Shown here: positions 15,813 through 23,652 of the stretch, one piece after another
Position numbering within the stretch: position 1 is the stretch's first letter
Layout: the number at the start of each line of letters is the position of its first letter
Origin: Deltaproteobacteria bacterium
Lineage (GTDB): Bacteria; Desulfobacterota; Syntrophobacteria; Syntrophobacterales; Syntrophobacteraceae
Direction: 5' to 3'
DNA: 44,691 nucleotides
NCBI GenBank assembly: GCA_012517315.1
Contig: JAAYVE010000004.1
Coordinates: forward strand, 1-44,691
Position numbers and translations under genes: made by a program
Notes under the pieces: generated by a model
Database searches by the model: none
What the model saw: the letters and a program-made list of their open reading frames with translations, nothing else
What the model was told of the DNA's origin: nothing

Positions 15813-16241
15813 CTATCGATCTTCCAGGGGAATGTGGATGGAAAGATGCTCAGCCACCAGTTTGTCTACAAGGTGGGGAAGAGGTTCGTGCACCGTTCCA
15901 ACGACGACAATCGCTTCCTGAGTAAGGGGGAGAAGGAGTTTGGGAGCACGCGACGCACCGATGGATTGAACCATGGCTGGTGTCACTTCTCCCATCATGG
16001 CATTGCTGATGAGGATGGAGATGGGTCCGATGATCACATCCACCTGACCTGCGCAGTGGCAGATGGCATTTTCACCTGTTGCCCCACGGTTTGCCCGTGC
16101 CTTCATCATTTGTGAGGTGGCGATGGCGTTGGTCCCCAAGGCCCACAGTTCCACCCGCTCTCCATATGCCTCCTTGATCTTCTTGATAATGGTGGCACCA
16201 ATGCCTCCTCCCTGACCATCGATAACCGCAATGCGAATCAA
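15813..16241 (-). CDS. DUF3842-like conserved protein
   Basis: A 142-residue protein of unknown function resembling the DUF3842 family. It starts with a Rossmann-like MIRIAVIDGQGGGIGATIIKKI and contains the family-like ALGTNAIATSQMMKARANRGATGENAI, then VDVIIGPISILISNAMMGEVTP, and a C-terminal IVVVGTV strand. The glycine-rich start suggests nucleotide binding; the substrate is unknown. It lies between parB and cobU and is tightly joined to cobU (one base apart), which hints at a link to cobalamin or cofactor metabolism, though neighbourhood alone is weak evidence. Confidence 0.8.
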   Translation of the reverse strand: MIRIAVIDGQGGGIGATIIKKIKEAYGERVELWALGTNAIATSQMMKARANRGATGENAICHCAGQVDVIIGPISILISNAMMGEVTPAMVQSIGASRAPKLLLPLTQEAIVVVGTVHEPLPHLVDKLVAEHLSIHIPLEDR

Positions 16242-16349
16242 CGACAGCTCCCTTCTCTCGGTTGGAGCGCGGTTGCGACCGGAAAACCGGCCTCCGCAGT
16301 CTCCTCATTCACGGGCCCCCTTCGCAGATGCAAAGCCGATCGCTTGAGC

Positions 16350-17216
16350 TCACTCGAGACCGAGCGCCGCGAGCACCCGCTCCAGTTCCATTTCAGAACG
16401 AAAGGAGATGGTGATGCGACCGCGCCGGCCACGTCTGTTCAGACTGACCCGGACTCCCAGGAGGGACTGCAGTCTCTCCTGGATATCGCGAATCTTTCTT
16501 TGCTCCTCGTCATGAGCGGGGCCATGGCCGGGAAGCGTTTTTCGGAGCTCTGCCGCGACGGCCTGTTCCGTCTGGCGCACGGACAGATGCCGGGACAAGA
16601 TCCTTCGAAAGAGCACCATCTGGTCCTGCTCGGTTTCGAGGCCGAGGATGGCACGGGCGTGCCCCATGGCGATTTGCCCGTTGAGGACCGCCCCCTGTAT
16701 TTCCTCGGGCAATTGAAGGAGTCTCAGGAGGTTGGCAATGGTGGATCGATCCTTTCCCACGCGTTTGGCGATTTTTTCCTGTGTCAGATGGAATTCGTCC
16801 TGGAGGCGCTTGTAGGCCAGGGCCTCTTCGATGCAATTCAAATCCCTGCGCTGAATGTTTTCGATAAGGGCGATCTCCAGGGCTTCCTCCGAAGTGGAGT
16901 CCCTAAGCAGCACCGGAACATCGGGCAACCCCGCCAGCTTTGCAGCTCTCCACCGCCTCTCCCCCGCGAGGATCCTGTATATATCCGGATCGTCCGTTCT
17001 TGTCACCAGGATGGGTTGCAGAACCCCTTTTTCCCGGATGGAGCAGGCCATCTCCTCCATCCCATCATCTCCTCCAACCTGCCTTGGCTGGTGGGGGTTC
17101 GGTTCCAGCATGTCAACAGGCCAGTAGAAGAGCTGAATATCATCCCTTTTGAGCCAATCTGCGGTGGACAGAAGTTCCTGCAGTCCTCGCCCCAGTCCCC
17201 TTCGTTTGTCAGGCAT
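16350..17216 (-). CDS. parB: Chromosome partitioning protein ParB (Spo0J family)
   Basis: CTP-dependent clamp that loads at parS sites and, with ParA, segregates origin regions. The 288-residue protein shows the N-terminal [10 protein letters not shown] ParA-interaction motif, the nuclease-like core with [10 protein letters not shown] and [13 protein letters not shown] (the GERR box that binds CTP), [14 protein letters not shown], and a helix-turn-helix ([23 protein letters not shown]). A C-terminal dimer domain follows. Its start overlaps parA by 8 bases. I found no obvious parS sequence in this window. Confidence 0.95.
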   Translation of the reverse strand: MPDKRRGLGRGLQELLSTADWLKRDDIQLFYWPVDMLEPNPHQPRQVGGDDGMEEMACSIREKGVLQPILVTRTDDPDIYRILAGERRWRAAKLAGLPDVPVLLRDSTSEEALEIALIENIQRRDLNCIEEALAYKRLQDEFHLTQEKIAKRVGKDRSTIANLLRLLQLPEEIQGAVLNGQIAMGHARAILGLETEQDQMVLFRRILSRHLSVRQTEQAVAAELRKTLPGHGPAHDEEQRKIRDIQERLQSLLGVRVSLNRRGRRGRITISFRSEMELERVLAALGLE

Positions 17217-17988
17217 TCGTCCTCGCTCCGTTTATGATGATTTCATCGGCCAATTCCCCGTATGCTTTCGCCCCCGGGCACTGAGGATCATAGAACATGA
17301 CAGGCAGGCCGAAACTGGGAGACTCGCTCAGCCGCACGTTGCGGGGAATCAGGGTCCTGAACACGCGGAACTGCAGATGGCTGCGGATTTCATTCACCAC
17401 CTGATGGGAAAGGTTGTTGCGACGATCAAACATGGTCAGAAGAATGCCCTCCACGCGGAGGCTGGGATTGATGCGCAGCTTGATTCTCCGGACGGTGTCG
17501 AGCAGACGGGAGAGCCCCTCCATGGCGAAATATTCGCATTGAAGGGGGATCAACACACTCTCCGCAGCGGCCAAGCTGTTGACCGTGAGCAATCCGAGAG
17601 ACGGAGGGCAGTCAAGAATGATGTAAGCGTACTGATCTCTTAAGGAGGCCAGTCTCCCGAGAAGGACGCGTTCGGGCTCGGAGCGGGTGCAAAGTTCAAG
17701 TTCGGCAGAAGCAAGATCTGTGTTGGAAGGCAGTACATCCAGGTTGAGCCGAGGATAGAGGGGCGTGTAGATGGGAGGAGGTGCATTGTCGCTCTTGAGA
17801 AAAGAATGAAACGATCTCGCCTTCGATTTCAGTCGAAGTCCGACGGCACTGGAGGCATTCCCCTGGGGATCACAGTCAACAAGCAGGACCTTTTCACCTT
17901 TCCCCGCAAGGCAAGCGGCCAGATTGACCGCCGTGGTCGTCTTGCCCACCCCGCCTTTCTGATTTGCGATGGCGATAATTCTCGACAT
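17209..17988 (-). CDS. parA: Chromosome partitioning ATPase ParA (Soj family)
   Basis: Deviant Walker ATPase that forms nucleoid-bound dimers and drives ParB-parS movement. The motif [16 protein letters not shown] is at residues 8-23, the switch region [12 protein letters not shown] follows, and later come [18 protein letters not shown] and [17 protein letters not shown]. With the start at ATG 17988 it has 259 residues, typical of chromosomal ParA. The frame is open to 18054, but the upstream 22 codons lack family similarity. The Shine-Dalgarno match is poor. Confidence 0.95.
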   Translation of the reverse strand: MSRIIAIANQKGGVGKTTTAVNLAACLAGKGEKVLLVDCDPQGNASSAVGLRLKSKARSFHSFLKSDNAPPPIYTPLYPRLNLDVLPSNTDLASAELELCTRSEPERVLLGRLASLRDQYAYIILDCPPSLGLLTVNSLAAAESVLIPLQCEYFAMEGLSRLLDTVRRIKLRINPSLRVEGILLTMFDRRNNLSHQVVNEIRSHLQFRVFRTLIPRNVRLSESPSFGLPVMFYDPQCPGAKAYGELADEIIINGARTNA

Positions 17989-18057
17989 TCTGACTTGGTT
18001 CCAATACCGCTGCAGTGCCGATGCAGCCCTGCTGACCGCCTCAAAATCCCACAACGC

Positions 18058-18318
18058 TCAGCCCTGCCCTGGTGAACCGGTGATGAGCAGGCTCCATGCA
18101 CCGAAAAACTCGTGATGGCGAAGGATGAAAATCAGACCCTCCCCCGTCTTGACCTTGAAATAGCGCAGAGGCAATCGGGTGGAATCCATGTGTCCTTCGT
18201 ACCATCGGTCCAGGATTTCATGAACGGTGTATCTCTTGCCCCTCCACACAAATGAGGCGGGTTCCTGGCCTGTCCTGTATGCATCTCGCGTGGTGACCCT
18301 GATACGCTCAAGTTCCAT
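18058..18318 (-). CDS. Small conserved hypothetical protein upstream of parA
   Basis: An 86-residue soluble protein with no signal or membrane segment. Its core reads RGKRYTVHEILDRWYEG, PLRYFKVKTGEGLIFILRHHEFFGAWSLL. It resembles the short beta-rich proteins with a WRGRRY, ILDRWYE and YF-V pattern found across the delta group (DUF6504-like, tentative). It lies 69 bases upstream of the predicted parA start on the same strand, so it may head the parA-parB-cob-birA transcript. I do not know its function. Confidence 0.6.
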   Translation of the reverse strand: MELERIRVTTRDAYRTGQEPASFVWRGKRYTVHEILDRWYEGHMDSTRLPLRYFKVKTGEGLIFILRHHEFFGAWSLLITGSPGQG

Positions 18319-18739
18319 GGGGATGACAAAGTTGAGGTGCCATGCGGTCCGCCCGGCAACAAATCACCCTCCCTACACTGGAGGGGAGCTCATCGTTTTT
18401 CCCGGCCTGAGAGCGAGGGTACTTTTCAGGTTCTGCTCCGCAGCTCCCGTCCGGCAGTCTCTGACCATCACGATGCATGGAGTCCCGAGGACCTCCGGAA
18501 ACTTCTCATAAACTCTCAGAGTATACTGACTTCCTATTTCAAATCATATGGTTTTTTGTTATAAAAATTATAATAAGTTAAACGCGTTTTGCAGTTTCAG
18601 GGTCTGTTGAAGGACTTCGTCAACCCAGGGTCAGATGAGGATTATTTTACTCGCAGCCTTTCATCCTGTCTTGTCCGTCTCGGGGGTGGTGGAAGGCTTG
18701 TAGCAATAAGGCTGGAGCGGTAGGAAAAAGGAGGTGCAG
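18319..18739. other. Divergent intergenic region with an AT-rich island
   Basis: No convincing gene lies between the hypothetical gene on the minus strand and the nicotinamidase on the plus strand. Positions 18530-18590 are markedly AT-rich compared with their surroundings and contain TATAAT (18568-18573). No good -35 box is at the right distance on either strand. The short repeat GTTGA/TCAAC near 18606-18624 could form a weak hairpin. The promoters of both flanking transcripts should be here. Confidence 0.4.
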
Positions 18740-19279
18740 ATGGCGAACCCCGTCAATGTTCTCCTCGTCATCGACATGCTCAATGATTTCATGGACCCCG
18801 GGGGTGCTCTTTACTGCGGTGATGCGGCACGGAAGATCATCCCAGCTGTGCGGTCCCTCATCGATCGCTTTACGGCGGAAAAGAACCCTGTCATCTACCT
18901 GTGTGATGCCCATGACCAAAAAGATCGGGAATTCGAACTCTTTTCTCCCCATGCCGTAGCAGGAACCTGGGGGGCTGAGATCATTCCTCAGTTGCGTCCT
19001 CCGGAGAGGAGCATCGTTCTCGCGAAAACGAGGTTTTCCGCGTTTTACAAGACGGATCTGGACCGAGTCCTGGCGTCCGTTCAGCCTCAGGAAGTCTGGT
19101 TGTCCGGTGTTTGCACGTCCATCTGCATCATGGACACTGCGGGGGATTTGCGCAATCGGGACTATTCCGCCGTAGTGCCTGTAGATGCCGTGGCTGATTT
19201 TGATCCAGAATACCATGCCTTTGCGCTGAAACGCATGGAAAGGGTCTACGGGGTGAGGCTCACGCGGGTTTCCGCCTGA
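18740..19279 (+). CDS. pncA: Nicotinamidase (isochorismatase-family hydrolase)
   Basis: Likely hydrolyses nicotinamide to nicotinate for NAD salvage. Catalytic triad: Asp in LLVIDMLNDFM (residue 12), Lys in LAKTRFSAF, and the nucleophile Cys in LSGVCTSICIMDTA. Metal-binding Asp and His appear in YLCDAHDQKD and FSPHAVAGTWGAEI, and the TWGAEI segment is characteristic of this branch. Start ATG 18740 has GGAGG 5 bases upstream; a GTG at 18734 is in frame but lies within that site. The next gene, 43 bases on, is nicotinate phosphoribosyltransferase, which strengthens the substrate assignment. 179 residues. Confidence 0.88.
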   Translation: MANPVNVLLVIDMLNDFMDPGGALYCGDAARKIIPAVRSLIDRFTAEKNPVIYLCDAHDQKDREFELFSPHAVAGTWGAEIIPQLRPPERSIVLAKTRFSAFYKTDLDRVLASVQPQEVWLSGVCTSICIMDTAGDLRNRDYSAVVPVDAVADFDPEYHAFALKRMERVYGVRLTRVSA

Positions 19280-19322
19280 AACCCTTCGGTCGCCGGGAAC
19301 CGGCGGGAGAAAAGGAGTTTTG

Positions 19323-20687
19323 ATGGGTGTTTGGGACCAGTACACTCCGGAATTGCTGACTGATCTCTATGAACTCACGATGGCCGCTGCTTATCTCCAG
19401 GAAGGGATGAACGAGGAGGCGACCTTCGATCTGTATATCCGTGATTACCCCCCAGACCGGGGATATTTCGTCCTCGCCGGGATCGAGCACTTCCTCGAAC
19501 TGTTGAGCCAGTTGCGCTTTTCCGAGGGTTCCCTGGCCTATATCCAATCCATCGGGCAGTTCACCCCCTCTTTCATCGAGTACCTCAGGGGGCTTCGGTT
19601 TACCGGCAGCGTTCGAGCCATGCGGGAAGGGCGCATCTTCTTCCCCAACGAACCCGTCCTTGAAGTGACTGCTCCAATCATCGAGGCCCAAGTCATTGAA
19701 ACCCTGGCCCTCAACGTCATCCAAGTGGAGACGCTCATGGCGAGCAAGGCCGCCCGCTGTGTCCATGCGGCTCAAGGACGGGGTCTCATCGATTTTTCCT
19801 TTCGGCGGACGCAGGGCATCGATGCGGGAGTCAAGGCGGCCAGGGCGAGCTATATCGTGGGCTTTAGCGGTACCAGCAATCTTCTGGCGGGGAAGATCTA
19901 CGGCATTCCCGTTTTCGGAACAATGGCACATTCTTACGTCACCGGTTTTTCCCATGAGTTGGATGCCTTCATGGCCTTTGCCAGGGCGTTTCCAGAAAAT
20001 ACGGTGCTCCTCATCGACACCTACGACACCATCAGTGGTGCGAGGAAAGCCTTGGAAGTGGCCAGACAGATGAACCTGGAGGGGAAACGCCTTCGAGGGG
20101 TGAGATTGGACAGTGGCGACATGGTTCAGCTCAGCCGCGAGGTGCGGTCGATCTTTCGGAAGGCAGGGATGGAAAATGTTCTAATCCTAGCCAGTGGCAA
20201 CCTAGACGAGTTTCGGGTCGAGGAAATGGTTCATGGTGGGGCGGAGATAGACGTCTTTGCGGTGGGAACCCGAATGGGGGTCTCGGCAGATGCGCCCTAT
20301 TTCGATATCGCATACAAAATGGTGGAGTACAGGGGGCGCCCCGTTCTCAAACTCAGCAGTGGAAAACGGACTTGGGTGGGCAGAAAGCAGGTTTTCCGCC
20401 ACCGTCAGGACGGAATGATGCGAGAGGATGTGCTGGCCCTCCAATCAGAAAACCTCCATGCGGGTGAGCCTCTGCTCGAGACGGTCATAGAGCGGGGAAG
20501 GCTTGTCAGGCCCATTGAGTCCATTTCTGACATTCGGCAACGGTTTGCACACGAGTGGCGGTCGCTCCCCCCTGAGTATCGGAAACTGAAGGCTCCTTCC
20601 CGCTATCCGGTGCATATCAGTCCTGCTCTTGAGGAGTTGGAGAGGCGGGTATCGGATGAAAAAAGCCGGCAGGAGATCGGGAGGTGA
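19323..20687 (+). CDS. pncB: Nicotinate phosphoribosyltransferase
   Basis: Converts nicotinate and PRPP to nicotinate mononucleotide, completing the salvage started by the nicotinamidase. N-terminal LLTDLYELTMAAAYLQEGM is the family hallmark. Further support: FDLYIRDYPPDRGYFVLAG, DFSFRRTQGIDAGVKAARASYIVGFSGTSN, the GTMAHSYV segment with the conserved His, LLIDTYDT, and RGVRLDSGDM with DEFRVEEM for phosphate binding. ATG 19323 has GGAG upstream and a TTG directly before it. 454 residues, normal. Two-gene operon with pncA. Confidence 0.95.
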   Translation: MGVWDQYTPELLTDLYELTMAAAYLQEGMNEEATFDLYIRDYPPDRGYFVLAGIEHFLELLSQLRFSEGSLAYIQSIGQFTPSFIEYLRGLRFTGSVRAMREGRIFFPNEPVLEVTAPIIEAQVIETLALNVIQVETLMASKAARCVHAAQGRGLIDFSFRRTQGIDAGVKAARASYIVGFSGTSNLLAGKIYGIPVFGTMAHSYVTGFSHELDAFMAFARAFPENTVLLIDTYDTISGARKALEVARQMNLEGKRLRGVRLDSGDMVQLSREVRSIFRKAGMENVLILASGNLDEFRVEEMVHGGAEIDVFAVGTRMGVSADAPYFDIAYKMVEYRGRPVLKLSSGKRTWVGRKQVFRHRQDGMMREDVLALQSENLHAGEPLLETVIERGRLVRPIESISDIRQRFAHEWRSLPPEYRKLKAPSRYPVHISPALEELERRVSDEKSRQEIGR

Positions 20688-20721
20688 GGGCTCTGATCGC
20701 TAGGCGCAGGAAGCGTGCGTA

Positions 20722-21408
20722 TCAGGCATCGCGTCGCCATGTGAAGAACTGACGGGGCTGAAAAGTGCCCGGCAGAGTATATGAATCTGCCGTGTTCAGA
20801 ACAATCTGTTCCCCCCCGGGGCGTCTGGAGGTAAGTCTCTCCAAGGTTTCCGCCTGAACTCCCGGTCCGGCCCACCAGGCGAGGATGCCGCCCGGGGAGA
20901 GGAGTTTTCCCAACCCAAGGATATCTCTCCCCTCAAGGCGTAGTGCCCGTACGGTAATGAGAGAAAACGCCTCCCCTTCCTGAGTGCTGTGACGGCCTGC
21001 GAAGTCCTCCCATCGGCTCTGCACCGCCTGGATTTCCTTCAGGGCAAGTCTTGCAAGCACGACTTTGAGAAAACTCACCTTTTTTCGCTGGGCTTCCAGC
21101 AAGAGCATCCTCAGACCGGGTTTGATGATCTTAAGAGGAATGCCCGGGAAGCCAGGACCTGTGCCGACGTCGACGGCCCATCCCTCCCGGGGAAGCCAGC
21201 GGGAAGGGAGCAGGGAATCGAGGACGTGTTTCACCAGCACCTCGTCGGGTTGCGTGATGCGGGTCAGGTTTAGGCGTTGGTTCCACTGGAGCATGAGGCA
21301 CACATGATCGTTGATCAGGCATGCCTGCTCCTTGCTGAGTGGGATTTCCGCCGTCTCGGCATACGCAAGTATCTTTCGAACGAGGGACTCCTTGGGGATG
21401 ATTTCCAT
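20722..21408 (-). CDS. rsmG: 16S rRNA (guanine527-N7)-methyltransferase RsmG
   Basis: Methylates N7 of G527 in 16S rRNA with S-adenosylmethionine. Evidence: LMLQWNQRLNLTRI in the N-terminal helical part, VKHVLDSLLP, the SAM-binding VDVGTGPGFPGIPLKI, LLEAQRKKVSFLKVV, and a C-terminal beta region. 228 residues, typical. It follows mnmE by 74 bases in the order seen near many bacterial origins (mnmE then rsmG). The C-terminus converges on the pncB end, 34 bases away. Confidence 0.95.
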   Translation of the reverse strand: MEIIPKESLVRKILAYAETAEIPLSKEQACLINDHVCLMLQWNQRLNLTRITQPDEVLVKHVLDSLLPSRWLPREGWAVDVGTGPGFPGIPLKIIKPGLRMLLLEAQRKKVSFLKVVLARLALKEIQAVQSRWEDFAGRHSTQEGEAFSLITVRALRLEGRDILGLGKLLSPGGILAWWAGPGVQAETLERLTSRRPGGEQIVLNTADSYTLPGTFQPRQFFTWRRDA

Positions 21409-21482
21409 TTCAGGGGTTCCCCTGACCGTTCAGTGTGTTCCATGATGGATGACACATGGCCCCCCTGCTCTTCAGTGGAGGG

Positions 21483-22880
21483 CTATTTGCCCACGCAAAA
21501 CCTCGCAAAGATGGAATCGAGAAGCGCTTCGTCGCAATTGAGGCCCAGAATCGTCTCCAGGTGCCTGCGGGCAGCTCCAAGCTCCAGACTAACCAATTCA
21601 GTGCCTTGGCCCGATACGAGCAATTCATGTGCTCGGCGGAGTGCATCCAGTGACTCCTCGAGGCATTTCTGCTGTCTCAGATTTGGGACGATCATGGATT
21701 GAGATAAGGCGAGGGGTTGTTTGATTATGGTCTCGTTCAGAACCTCCCGCAGCCTCTGAAGATCCCCTTCCTTCAAGACGGATAGGCTCAGCAGAGGGGC
21801 TTCCATTCCGTAACGCTCCCGGACCGCTTCCTCGCTAAAGGAGGGAGGGAGGTCCGCCTTATTCAGGAGAATGATATGTCGGGTGGCGGCCACGGCCCTG
21901 AAGACCGCATCGTCTTCTTCCTCAAGAGGGCGGCTTCGGTCGAGGAGCCACAAGACCGCGTCGGCGACCCCCACCGATTGCAGAGTCCTTTCGATTCCCA
22001 TGGATTCGATGGCATCGGGCTGGTGGCGAATTCCCGCGGTGTCGAGCACGCGGACCAGGATTCCCGAGAGGAGGAAGGAGTCTTCCACCACGTCTCTCGT
22101 GGTGCCCGGCCATGGGGTGACAATGGCCCGCTCCTTCCCGATTAGGGCGTTGAGAAGAGAGGACTTGCCCACGTTGGGTTTCCCTACCAGGACGAGAGTC
22201 AATCCCTCCCTGACAATCCTGCCTGCGGCGAACTCTGCGGAAAGGCGGCTGATAGGATCAATGAGTTCTGTTGCAAGTCTGGAAGCCAGCATGGACAGAT
22301 CGGCTGGATCTTCGGACACATCGTCGGAGAAATCGATATGCACTTCAAGCTCTGACTGGAATTGGAGCAGCCTCTCGCGCCAGTTCCCCAGGCGACGGCC
22401 AAGATCTCCCTGCAGGTGACGCCCGGCAAGAGTCAGGCTCTTCTCGGAGCGGGACTGGATGAGGTCGATGACTGCCTCTGCCTGGGACAAATCGATGCGA
22501 CCGTTGAGGAAAGCCCTGCGGGTGAATTCTCCCGGCTCCGCCAGCCGGGCTCCTCTCTGGAGGATGAGTTCCAAGGCCCTGTTCAGGACGGCGAACCCAC
22601 TGTGACAGTTGATTTCCACCACGTCCTGCCGCGTGTACGTGCGGGGGGCCGCCATGAAAGTGACGAGAACCTCGTCCAGAGTCGCACCCGTGACCGGGTC
22701 TCTCAGCCACCCGTGGTAGAGCCGATGCGATTCGAAGGGGCAGAGGCGGGCCGAAGGGGTGAAAAGCCCGCGCAAAATGGGGAGAGCATGCGGTCCGCTG
22801 ATTTTGACAATGCCGATTCCCCCCTCGCCGATGGGTGTACTGATGGCACAGATCGTGTCGTCAATAGAAGGAGTCAACAT
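21483..22880 (-). CDS. mnmE: tRNA-5-carboxymethylaminomethyl-2-thiouridine GTPase MnmE
   Basis: With MnmG, modifies U34 of several tRNAs. An N-terminal tetrahydrofolate-binding domain (DTICAISTPIGEGGIGIVKISG) is followed by a helical domain (EFTRRAFLNGRIDLSQAEAVIDLI) and an inserted G domain with G1 GKPNVGKSSLLNAL, G3 DTAGIR and G4 NKAD. The C-terminal FCVGK carries the conserved Cys. 465 residues, full length. It lies 29 bases downstream of the khpB/jag gene. Confidence 0.97.
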   Translation of the reverse strand: MLTPSIDDTICAISTPIGEGGIGIVKISGPHALPILRGLFTPSARLCPFESHRLYHGWLRDPVTGATLDEVLVTFMAAPRTYTRQDVVEINCHSGFAVLNRALELILQRGARLAEPGEFTRRAFLNGRIDLSQAEAVIDLIQSRSEKSLTLAGRHLQGDLGRRLGNWRERLLQFQSELEVHIDFSDDVSEDPADLSMLASRLATELIDPISRLSAEFAAGRIVREGLTLVLVGKPNVGKSSLLNALIGKERAIVTPWPGTTRDVVEDSFLLSGILVRVLDTAGIRHQPDAIESMGIERTLQSVGVADAVLWLLDRSRPLEEEDDAVFRAVAATRHIILLNKADLPPSFSEEAVRERYGMEAPLLSLSVLKEGDLQRLREVLNETIIKQPLALSQSMIVPNLRQQKCLEESLDALRRAHELLVSGQGTELVSLELGAARRHLETILGLNCDEALLDSIFARFCVGK

Positions 22881-22909
22881 CGGTTATGCGGCAGGAATTC
22901 CAGTTTTCC

Positions 22910-23587
22910 CTAGACTTCTTCCTGAGATTCGGCGGGCCGCTGCTGCTTTCTCCCCTTCCTCACAGGGTAGATGACCACACGACGGAGATTGCCCTCTCCC
23001 TTGCTCTTGGTACGCACTTCATGGTCTTCCTTGAGGGCAAGATGGACAATGCGGCGGTCCTGGGCATTCATGGGCCCGGTGGTGAGTGATCGCTTGGACT
23101 TCTTCACCTTCTCACCGAGTTGCTGTGCCAGCTCCATCAGGCTCATTTCCCGCTTGGACCGATAGTTTTCCGTGTCCACGATGACGGAAACGTTTTCCCC
23201 ACCCATGCGGTGGAGGATTCGGGTAACCAGGTACTGCAACGCACTGAGGGTCTTACCCCTCTTTCCAATGAGCAGTCCGGAGCCGTTGCTGATGATGTTC
23301 AGGTAGACGCAGTCGTCTTTGACGACAGGTTCAATGACCGTGGGCACGTCCACGTGTTTGAGTATTTCTGCCAGGATTTCCTTCGCCTGGTCTGCGGCGG
23401 CCTCAAGGGGCATCTCCTGGAAGGTCACTCTGATTTTGGCTTTTCTTACTCCAACGATACCGAAAATGCCGGACGATCCCTTGGAAAGGATCTCGATTTC
23501 GAGCTTCTCTCGAGGCAGGTTGAGCTTTTGACAGGCCGCGGCGATGGCTTCCTCGACAGATTTCTCTTCGAATTCAAGGACGGACAT
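22910..23587 (-). CDS. khpB: RNA-binding protein KhpB (Jag/SpoIIIJ-associated)
   Basis: A Jag-family RNA-binding protein; in Gram-positives KhpB partners KhpA and affects cell envelope genes. Domains: Jag-N (residues ~1-50, LEFEEKSVEEAIAAACQKL and GSSGIFGIVGVRKAKI), a KH domain (~75-150, LLIGKRGKTLSALQYLVTRI) and an R3H domain (~155-215) ending in a basic tail. I start at ATG 23587 because GGAGGAGA sits directly upstream; the frame is open to 23674, but that would overlap yidC. 225 residues. It lies 65 bases after yidC, the usual partner. Confidence 0.93.
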   Translation of the reverse strand: MSVLEFEEKSVEEAIAAACQKLNLPREKLEIEILSKGSSGIFGIVGVRKAKIRVTFQEMPLEAAADQAKEILAEILKHVDVPTVIEPVVKDDCVYLNIISNGSGLLIGKRGKTLSALQYLVTRILHRMGGENVSVIVDTENYRSKREMSLMELAQQLGEKVKKSKRSLTTGPMNAQDRRIVHLALKEDHEVRTKSKGEGNLRRVVIYPVRKGRKQQRPAESQEEV

Positions 23588-23652
23588 GCTCTCCTCCGAC
23601 AGTGCCCCCGTTGCGGATGGGTTGGTGGATGTTGAATACGGGGAGATGGTGA

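Noticed and set aside
14295-16349. Cobalamin riboswitch controlling cobU/cobS
   Set aside because: Gaps between the genes are short and no B12-box-like sequence was seen; the transcript probably starts upstream of parA.
16350-18600. parS site near parAB
   Set aside because: No sequence close to TGTTTCACGTGAAACA was found by eye here or elsewhere in the window.
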